Positions 48,527 through 56,251 of a stretch of 64,000 nucleotides of DNA are shown in pieces (the stretch's first letter is position 1; each line of letters begins with the position of its first letter). Source of the stretch: Carallia brachiata (Eukaryota > Streptophyta > Magnoliopsida > Malpighiales > Rhizophoraceae). The notes beneath the pieces were generated by a model. The model was given only the letters and a program-made list of their open reading frames with translations, was not told where the DNA came from and did no database searches. The stretch lies in assembly GCA_021464245.1 (NCBI GenBank), contig JADCRB010000018.1, positions 2,404,015 through 2,468,014 on the forward strand, read 5' to 3'. Both the position numbers and the translations under genes were made by a program.

Positions 48527-50376
48527 TTTGGTATCAGAGCTTAACCTCACTTGTGAGGCTTAACATCCTTGAGGAATCCCCATGGAATCCTCATCCAATG
48601 AAAACAAGAGACCTTTCTTTAATGGTAGTGATTTTCAATACTATAAAGATCATATGGAAAGTTATCTTAAATTTAAGGGGATGAAAGTTTGGCAAAGTGT
48701 AGAAGAGGGACCATATGTGCCTAAGGAAGAAGTTGTTGATGATAAGGGAGTAAAAACCTTGAGAGTAAAACCAATAGAAAAATGGGATGAAGAGGACTAT
48801 AAGAAAAACCAAATCGATGAAAGAGCATATTATTATTTGAAAACGTCCATAGCTAGAAGTGAATATAACACCATCAAACATTGTAAAAATGCTAAGGAAA
48901 TTTGGAATACATTGTGTCTCTCAAATGAAGGGACATTAAAAGTTAGGAAAGTTAAACTTGGCATGCTTATGAAAGACTTTGAACTTTTCACTATGAGACC
49001 AAATGAATCGGTTAAAAGTGTGTATGATAGACTCATGATTATTGCTAATGGACTAACCGATCTTGGCAAAGTGTTTGGAAAGGGTGAACTTGTGCAGAAA
49101 TTAATGAATTCGATGAATGAGGAATACGAAATGAAGATTAATGCCATTGAAGAAACTCACAACGTGGAGGAGCTAACCATGGAAGAGTTACTTGGGTCCT
49201 TGATAACTCATGAGATCAAACTCAAAAGGAGAAGTGCATTACCACAAGTAGAACCATCCTCAAAAAATGTAGCACTCATGGCTCTAGATGATAACGATGA
49301 AAGTGACAATGAGGTAATGGATCTTCCCTCTTATGAAGAACTTAGAGAAGCTTTTGATGAGTTATTGATCACATTTAAAAGAAAATGTAAACAATATAAA
49401 GAGCAAAAGAAAGCATGTGAAAAACTTTTGTTAGAGAAAGATGAAATTATCTTGGAAAATAGTCTTTTAAAAGAAGAACTTGAAAAGGCTAAATTAGATC
49501 ATAAATCAACTTGTAGTGAGTTAAATTTTGTTAAACAAGAGCTTGCAATATCTAAAAAGGCCCTAACATCAAAGACAATTTACATCATGCTTTGGAAAAA
49601 GAAATTGAAGACCTTAAAAAAAGAATTCAAATTTAGAAAAGTCTTTTTCAAAATTCACATTAGGTAGCAATAAGTTAGATGAGATGTTATCTTTTCAAAA
49701 GAAATTTTTTGACAAATCCGGTTTGGGCTACCTCACTAAAAATAAGACTAATCCCATAAAAGAAAAGAAAATTGTTGTATCATGTTTTTATTGCCATAAA
49801 GAAGGACACAAATTTCATGATTGTAGACTTAGAAGACCTAGTGATCCCAACAAGTATGTGTCATCTTCTAAAGTTTGGGCAAAGCCTAATAAATTCAAAC
49901 AAGTATGGATGGTTAAGGATTCAATGAAGAAGAATGATTGTTGTAACATTGAAGGACCCAAAAAGATATGGGTACCAAAATATTCTACATCTTGTTTTGT
50001 AGGTGGAAAAGTGCTTGAAGGCAACATATTTTAAAGAAGATGTCATTTGGTACCTTGATAGTGGATGTGCAAGGCATATGACCGGAGAAGCATCATTTTT
50101 CTCCACACTAAAAAGCAAGGATGGAGGATGTGTCACGTTTGGAGACAATGGAAAAGGCAAAATCATTGGGGTTGGCACTATAGGTAACAATGTATCAAGT
50201 TTTATTGAGGATGTTGCTTTGGTAAGTGGTTTAAAGCACAACTTAATTAGCATTAGCCAATTGTGTGATAAAGGTTTTGAGGTATTATTCAAACCCATGA
50301 CTTGTGAAGTATATGATCCCCATACTAAAGCATTGAGATTTGTAGGAAAAAGAATAAGTTGTGTAATGCATGTGCT
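48527..50376 (+). mobile_element. Ty1/Copia retrotransposon remnant: gag, zinc knuckle and start of protease
   Basis: After the primer-binding site a 361-residue frame (48582-49667) encodes a UBN2-type Copia Gag (NKRPFFNGSDFQYYKDHMES). A shifted second frame (49684-50034) holds the CCHC zinc knuckle CFYCHKEGHKFHDC. A third (50003-50428) holds the aspartic protease with WYLDSGCARHMTG. At about 50370 it stops; integrase, reverse transcriptase and RNase H are absent. Such a truncated element cannot move by itself. Gag and protease are in the usual order for Copia, and the long Gag with a coiled C-terminal part is like SIRE/Maximus types (inference). Confidence 0.9.
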
Positions 50377-51330
50377 TGTTAAGACCCTAAGGTTTCAGTT
50401 TTTGGTTTTGATGATTGCTAAACACTGAGAGTTACTAATATGTTTATTTAAGTGTGTAGTTAAATGATTTAATCAAATAAACATCAATTGAAATGGAAGC
50501 AATGCTAGCATAAGGCAACTATTGATATTGGTCACATTCAGTGTAAGTACTATCCAGTATGGTCAATTTTAAAAGGCTCGTTTGCTCACATGGAGATGAA
50601 CTAGATAATGTGCTATATACGGTTAGAAAGATAATTCTTCTAGTTTCTGAATTCTCAAGAATCATCTCAATTGGATATTTTTGGAGGAAGTTATAGTCTA
50701 TGAACTGAAAGGTGCTCAATCTGTCAAGGCAGACAGGATCAGTCCACTTTAAGAGATGATTGCGACCAAATGGGAAGGAACTAGCTGTTGAGTTTTATAT
50801 GATACAAATATAATTCTGTCTAGTTTCTAAATTGACCAGAATCACGCAAATTGGAGTTCTGTAGAAGGAGATATTGCCAAAATACTAAAGGATGTACAGC
50901 CTGTCCCGTCCAGCAGGATCAGTCAACTTCCAGAAGACACCACGACTAGCTGGAGTGGAATCAGACCATGATCTATACATGTATGAAAAGCTCTATGAGT
51001 CTACTTTCAAATGGAAGAAACGGGATATGATTTGGAGTTATACAGGTAGACTTATGATTGATTCTTTAAGAAGTGTCAGAGCTGTCCAATTGAGAAAGGA
51101 AACAAGCTTAAATTGGGTCTTGGTGATGCTGCTTGAAAGAGAATCCATTTAAATAAGATTATGAGCTAAAAAGGAAACTTTTCAAACATTGCAAAGCTAA
51201 TGTTAGCACAAATATGAAAGCTTAGAAATTCTAGCATGAGTATCATTTCATAATCATCTAAAATTGATTTAGTGAGAGGTTTGTCAAAGCTTTAGAATTA
51301 GTTGTGTGATGCATGCTTAGATTAAAACAA
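50377..51330 (+). mobile_element. Probable 3' LTR fragment of the Copia element
   Basis: Begins TGTTAAGACCCTAAGG and runs through GTTTTGATGATTGCTAAACA, phrases familiar from SIRE/Maximus-type Copia LTRs. It contains an internal diverged duplication with a period of about 180 bp (TCTAGTTTCTGAATT at 50639 and TCTAGTTTCTAAATT at 50819). The right end is ill-defined and lacks the LTR end seen at 48305-48526. The two LTR pieces are roughly complementary. Confidence 0.45.
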
Positions 51331-51636
51331 ATACATACTTCATTTTTTGGGAAAGATCCCAAGATCAACATCTCACACACTTTCACAAGGTTTTACATTT
51401 TGCCCCACGTCTTTATCTCAGCAGTACAAGCAGACTTACCAAAATTGATAAGTACACAATTACAAGACAAATAACACCAACCACTTATTCATACATATTA
51501 GAGTACACCAACCATGACTCATCCATGTACTATGCACTACAAGACAACATCCCTGCGCATACATACATTCCAGTAAAGCTTTGTATGTTGGAATCCATAT
51601 TCCAACGCCAGAAAATGTCTTCAGATCTTACCCCTG
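51331..51636 (-). other. Possible 3' UTR of the WUSCHEL-like gene
   Basis: Sequence just downstream of the homeobox gene stop. No frame or repeat identified; the boundary with the LTR fragment is uncertain. Confidence 0.3.
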
Positions 51637-52222
51637 TCAGTCGCTCCTAGGGGGCCTAAGGCGTAGCTCTAGATCCATAAAGCCCTCATTGTTCGGCAGG
51701 TTGGCAATGTCAATAGTACCAGCATTTTCTTGCTGATTGAGATCGCCTAGATGAACAGGAAAGAGACTGAGTGTTTCTCTTTCTCCCTCACGAGAAGAGT
51801 TGACGATCTGCTTCTCACTGGAGTAATGCTTCCTACTAAGTGAAAATATTCATGGGAGTTTGATCTCTGACCCACATCAAAGATTTCAAATGATAAATGG
51901 GAAATACCTGGTGGCTGGTGATGCTGGTTGGGATTTCCTTGAGAAACAATTGTTGTGCTGGTGGAATGAATAACAGGAGGTGCTCTGCTCTTCTCACACT
52001 GCGCCTTCGATTCTGGATCCAGAGTCTAATGTTACTTGGCTGAATTGGACCATATTGTCTCAACAGTGAGGCAAGTTGAGCAAGTTGGCTTGATGTCGGA
52101 CGAGCTTCTTCAATACCATGAAAAATATTTTCCAAGATTTGTAATTGCTCCAGCTCCGGTCTCCATCTGGAATTGGAAGAGTCTCCAGTTTCCAGGTTCT
52201 GATGGCTTGATGGTGGTCTCAT
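51637..52222 (-). CDS. Small WUSCHEL-like homeobox gene with WUS-box and EAR motif
   Basis: Predicted nuclear transcription factor of the WOX family. Exon 1 (52222-51908) starts MRPPSSHQNLETGDSSNSRW and encodes a WOX-type homeodomain (RW.PELEQLQILENIF...RPTSSQLAQLASLLRQYGPI...NIRLWIQNRRR). The tryptophan and asparagine of helix 3 are kept, but the canonical YWFQNHKAR is LWIQNRRRS. A GT donor follows CACCAG. Exon 2 (51807-51637) has the WUS-box TLSLFPVHL, then the C-terminal EAR motif LELRLRPP and stop. The acceptor I chose (GAAGCAG at 51808) keeps the frame; other nearby AGs would not. This gives 161 residues, shorter than WUS (about 290). WUS-box and EAR recruit TOPLESS in the family. It lies between the Copia fragment and the duplication junction. 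Orthology, expression and exact splicing are unknown; it could be a young or decaying paralogue. Confidence 0.72.
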
Positions 52223-52303
52223 TTTGTTGAACGGAAAGGTGAGTGAAAATTTTGAGACTCTGGATGATGAAGAGAATTTGAGATAATGCATATCTCCATT
52301 TAT

Positions 52304-52436
52304 GTCTGACGATCCGCAATTTACGCCTGAGTGTCAGCGGTAATAATTGCCTGGCTGTCCTCAACTTTCGCTTAACTGTCAGAAACTTGCGTCTGACTGT
52401 CTGTGATTTACGTCTGACTGTGCGCCACGTCAACAA
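52304..52436. repeat. Degenerate 21-bp minisatellite upstream of the homeobox gene
   Basis: Five to six imperfect units of about 21 bp, each with ACTGTC..AACTT.CG.CTG-like phrases (e.g. AACTTGCGTCTGACTGTC), lie 80-215 bp upstream of the homeobox start codon. A minus-strand frame across it reads as a seven-residue periodicity (TVRRKSQ, TVRRKFL, TVKRKLR), a by-product of the 21-bp period. Confidence 0.7.
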
Positions 52437-52490
52437 CTTTTCTGATTGTGTGCCATGACAGCAACTTTTTTGACTAGGTGTGCCATGTTA

Positions 52491-52556
52491 GCTTCCACGT
52501 AAGCAATTGACTGCTGAGATGGACTTCCACGTGAGCAATTTGACTGCGGTAATATT
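52491..52556. promoter_or_regulatory. Duplicated ACGT-core element upstream of the homeobox gene
   Basis: A direct repeat with a 32-bp period, CTTCCACGTAAGCAATTGAC followed by CTTCCACGTGAGCAATTTGA. The second copy contains a perfect G-box CACGTG (52528-52533), the first an ACGT core. G-boxes bind bZIP and bHLH factors. Regulatory use here is inferred from position, 270-330 bp upstream of the start. Confidence 0.45.
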
Positions 52557-52623
52557 TTTGACCTACTCATGAACTATTATTGAAGGTAATGATCTACATT
52601 AGATTTTTGGTAACATAGTGACC

Positions 52624-52668
52624 TTATTGTTGCTGATATTTTAACCTCGAATAAAAAACTAAATAACC
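52624..52668 (+). other. 45-bp filler at the tandem-duplication junction
   Basis: Identical to 28488-28532 in the last intron of the TOPLESS-type gene. It lies exactly between the end of copy 1 and the first base of copy 2 (52669). No corresponding sequence is present before the start of copy 1 at 34212. This is what a templated insertion at a repair junction looks like. Confidence 0.88.
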
Positions 52669-53668
52669 GGCTGCCCATCGCCGTGATAAACTGTAAAATC
52701 AAGAAAATCGCGCGCTTAAACCAACTCGAATTGGTTCGGGACGGTTTGGACAGTTGACGAATTAGTTACAATTTAAAAATTTTAAATTATTGTCATGACG
52801 ACAAATTGTAATTTTTTTTTCTCTAAACCGTCTAATTTAACCCTTAAACACTCCTAATGCCATCTTATTAGGCACAGAGTTGGGCAGGCGGATTCAAATT
52901 TGAGTCAACTTTAGATATTAGATCATCATTGGGGCTTGAATTTTTAAGTTTTGAATACAAAAAATTTGGAATTCATCGCATTTTAAATAGTTTTTAGATT
53001 TTTTAGATTTTAGATCTGAGTTATTCACATTTTAAATATTTTCAATCCTGTTATTTAAATTGAAGATTAATTAGATTTGGGTCAGTCAAATTTTGAATTA
53101 TGTTGAGTTTTTAAGTTTCTAAGTAATTGACTTTTTAATCACTGTAGATTTAAGTCACACTTAAACCAAGTTTAAGGGGAATTAACTTGAGCTATTTAAT
53201 TCAAGTAAATAATATAAGGATGTCTCTTAAGGACACTCCAGTAATTAGCATTTAAATTTTTATTTTAAACATTTTAAATTTTAATTTTAGAAAGGGAGAG
53301 TAAGATTTTTGTAAGGGGACAATTATAACTTACGACCTAATGTGTCGTAATGGGTCTTCTGATGGAAAAAAAAAAATATAACATAAGAATAAAATAACAA
53401 AATCTTAATCGAATAAAATTTTATCTAATCAATTAATTATTATGAAAAAAGTTTAACTGTTAACGTGAGCCACGTCTATTTACACATTTCCAAAATGATT
53501 AGTGCGGTAGAGAAAGTAAACGCAAATGTGCAAGGTTGATCACTAGTAAAGAAATCAAATGTTCACATATTGGATTCCAAATTCTACTTAAAGTGATAGA
53601 GGAGAAAAAAATCCTTCCAAATAAAAAGTAGGATCAGTAATCATTTTGAGAAAGGGCTTCGTTATATC

Positions 53669-53876
53669 TGTTGAAGTTAATCCAGATTTAGTTCTTAATT
53701 ATTGTTTGAGTAGAATTTGGTTATTTAATATGTTTCCATATTCGAGTAGAATTAGAATTTTGTTTTACTAGTGTATAAGGACGTGTGATTTATGTTTTGT
53801 GTGTGTGCTTCTCATTATTGTTGTGTGACCTTATTCAATTAATAAAATCGTAGTGTTAAGTTAATTAGAGCTAACA
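53669..53876 (+). mobile_element. Solo LTR, 208 bp, with 5-bp target-site duplication
   Basis: Begins TGTTGAAG and ends CTAACA (TG..CA ends, with a short inverted TGTT..AACA). It is flanked on both sides by ATATC (53664-53668 and 53877-53881) and contains AATAAAAT near its end. The matching site in copy 1 (about 35186-35190) has one ATATC and no insert. A single LTR with a target duplication and no internal region is a solo LTR, formed by recombination between two LTRs. Confidence 0.92.
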
Positions 53877-53883
53877 ATATCGT

Positions 53884-54078
53884 ATGTGCGCGAGTTGTTT
53901 CACCCATATTAGAAGCAAGTTTAATAGACGGATTGATTATAAATTTGTATTTATCATCACTAATTACAATGTTGAATTACTGCGAATAAATAGTGATGAT
54001 CGGTGCAATATGACAATTTTTGTGCTTCTATGGGCTTCAGAAAATTGTGTCCATATTTCGGATGGCCAAAACTTTTGA
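53884..54078 (+). CDS. Hypothetical 64-residue reading frame, copy in A' flank
   Basis: Duplicate of 35195-35389 (starts MCASCFTHIRSKFNRRIDYK). The solo LTR lies immediately upstream of its start codon. No recognisable domain; may not be a gene. Confidence 0.2.
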   Translation: MCASCFTHIRSKFNRRIDYKFVFIITNYNVELLRINSDDRCNMTIFVLLWASENCVHISDGQNF

Positions 54079-54614
54079 TTTGGCATCGACTTTCAATTTA
54101 ACATTAAGCTGACGGCCAAGGGCTTAGGAATAATCAAAATTTGCGGCTTTTGAAATCATATTTTGCAATTTCAGGTTCAAAAAGGTTTGGTATCCAAAAC
54201 TTGTTACATATACTTAATATACATATTATGATGGACTTAATTACTTTTACAATAATATTAATAAAATATAATATAAAAAATTAACACGTTATTTTTTGTT
54301 ATAAAAATAATAATTACAGTTATAAAAATAATTAAATTCGTCACAAAAAGTACATTTCATATATATACCATCTAACTACTCGTGTTTGTGTATCAAATCA
54401 AGCCGTTTGAGGTTATACGGTTCATGAATTTTTTTGGTGGACAAAAAATTTTGTTTGCTTCCTTAAAAATCCAACTCAGCAAATTAGGCGGACAAGTGAG
54501 CTAGTTTATGTGGCAGCTCATGTCAAGTGGAAACGCACTGTAAGCAAACTAACCGATTCTGTTAGTCCACCTTCACAATGTGTTAGCTTTAGTCACAAAT
54601 TTGAAGTAATGTTG

Positions 54615-55065
54615 TTAGAATTAGATCAGTGATTAAATTGAAAATATTAGTAAGTTAAAATTCAACCAATTGAATTAGTCTAACCAGTATTTGAATCGAT
54701 ATTTAATAATATATATATATATATATGTATAAAAATAATTAAAAAAATAATACTTATACATAGTGATTAAATATTAATTTTTCTAATTTTAAGGATTTTA
54801 TTGAAAGTTTTGATCAAATTTAAGGTTAAATTAAAATTTTTAATTAAATTTAGAGTTTAAATTATAATTTAAATAATATTTATTGTCAAATTATAATTTT
54901 ATGAATTTTTTAGTTTTGTTCCAACCGGTCTAATTTTCACCGATTTTGATTGGATTTGACCTGTCCGAGTTCTTCTTCAAAATTAGGTTGAACCAGACTG
55001 ATCTCCTGACCGATCACCAATTAAACTAGTCCGACCGACTGATCCAGTCCAATTTTTAGCACTGA
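54615..55065. mobile_element. Diverged MITE-like repeat (copy 2)
   Basis: Counterpart of 35915-36365, with longer TA runs, a local duplication (ATTATAATTT) and many substitutions relative to copy 1. Followed by a run of nine or ten G at about 55094. Confidence 0.35.
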
Positions 55066-55888
55066 TTTGAAGTTGATACTAGATTTCCGGAGAGGGGGGG
55101 GGGAATTCATGCCAAATTTGAAAAAAATTCTAAAAGTTCATGTTTTGTTTTGGAGTAATTAACCCATTCTTTTAATTTCCTTTTTCAGAGAATATTCAAA
55201 TATGTCCTTTGTATGGTATAATAAATAAATTTTGAAAAAAAAAAGTAAAGAGTAATACGTTGAAAATAATTTTTTTAAGATCCCTTGAAGAGGGATTTTA
55301 TAAAATTTTAGCTTTTCATTAGATTTTACACTGTGTTTGTTGTGCTAAGTACAACAAACACGCCCTTAGAGTCTTAATTGTTAAGGAATTTCAATTTTGG
55401 TACCTTTTTCTTTTTCGTCAGTAGAAACTCATTGAGTCACTAAATTTCACAACAACTAGTGAGTAGTGACCATGATTTGATCAAATGACCGTATAAGCTT
55501 ATTTAGTCAATAACTTAAAACGATCATTCCTTCACCTATAAGATTAGATAATTTCAAAATCTTCATCGTAAGATGATTTTTTTTTTTTATTAAGAAACTC
55601 ATTTAGTTAGAGTTATACAATACTGGAGCATTTTTTTTTATTTATAAATCTCACAATTTTCAGACATAGTAAAAAAAAGTTAAGGAGAAAAAAAAAATGC
55701 TAAACGTAAACAAGAAAAGGAAGAGGAATATGAATATCCATAAAAAATGACAAAGAAATAGTTTACATACATAGAAGGTAAAATAAAAGACAAATGAGAA
55801 GCAGGAAAATCGCTTCTTTGACTGCTCCATGTGCTTTTTTCTTTCATTGTTTTTTTTCGTGACCTTGCAACCTCAGGCCACAGAAGAC

Positions 55889-56047
55889 TCAATCAGATAT
55901 GAGGGATTCAATCTCGGCAGTCAACTTGGTAATCTGATCCTTGAAACTGTCCGTTCTCCTCCTGCTGCTGCTGCTGCTGCGGCCCGCTGCCTGCTGATCC
56001 GCATCATGGTAGGAGGTCTCCTCGGCCGTCCGATCATTGTCCTTCAT
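55889..56047 (-). CDS. Conserved 52-residue micro-ORF downstream of NLR A'
   Basis: Intact frame starting MKDNDRTAEETSYHDADQQA, then a serine/arginine tract, then an amphipathic helix FKDQITKLTAEIESLISD. It begins 205 bp after the NLR stop on the same strand. Between them are a GTATTC donor-like site (near 56200) and a pyrimidine-rich run ending TGTGTGCAG (near 56134), so it could sit in a 3' exon of the NLR transcript. The frame is kept in B and B' with in-frame length changes but broken in A. Function unknown. Confidence 0.4.
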   Translation of the reverse strand: MKDNDRTAEETSYHDADQQAAGRSSSSSRRRTDSFKDQITKLTAEIESLISD

Positions 56048-56251
56048 TGATAATGTTGCCGTCTACCATTGCTAAACTCTAAAAACTTTCAATCAATAAA
56101 TCAATCAAAGAGAAAAGAAGACCCATTTACCCACTGCACACAAAGAACAAATAGAAGAAAAAGAAGAAGAGGAAGAAGAAAGAGGGACATGAAATGAATA
56201 CCCAGCGGTGGCGGAGGTAGCGGCAGCGGCAGGAAGCAGAGAATATCAGTG

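Larger units (their letters stand above)
34212..52623. repeat. Tandem duplication, copy 1 (NLR A, NLR B, Copia, WOX)
   Basis: Starts where GGCTGCCCATCGCCGTGATA at 34212 matches 52669. Sequence then runs parallel to copy 2 at an offset of 18,457 bp at the left edge, rising to about 18,690-18,700 at the NLR genes because of the solo LTR and small indels in copy 2. The unit holds NLR genes A and B, LINE and SINE-like debris, a Copia fragment and a homeobox gene. Its right end abuts the 45-bp filler. Confidence 0.92.

Noticed and set aside
48591..49147. Minus-strand frames opposite the Copia Gag
   Set aside because: Antisense shadows of the Gag frame, without any domain.
52110..52436. 108-residue minus-strand frame with TVRRK-type heptad periodicity
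   Set aside because: It comes from the 21-bp minisatellite and overlaps the homeobox exon in a different frame. The homeobox frame has clear family motifs, so this one is a shadow.
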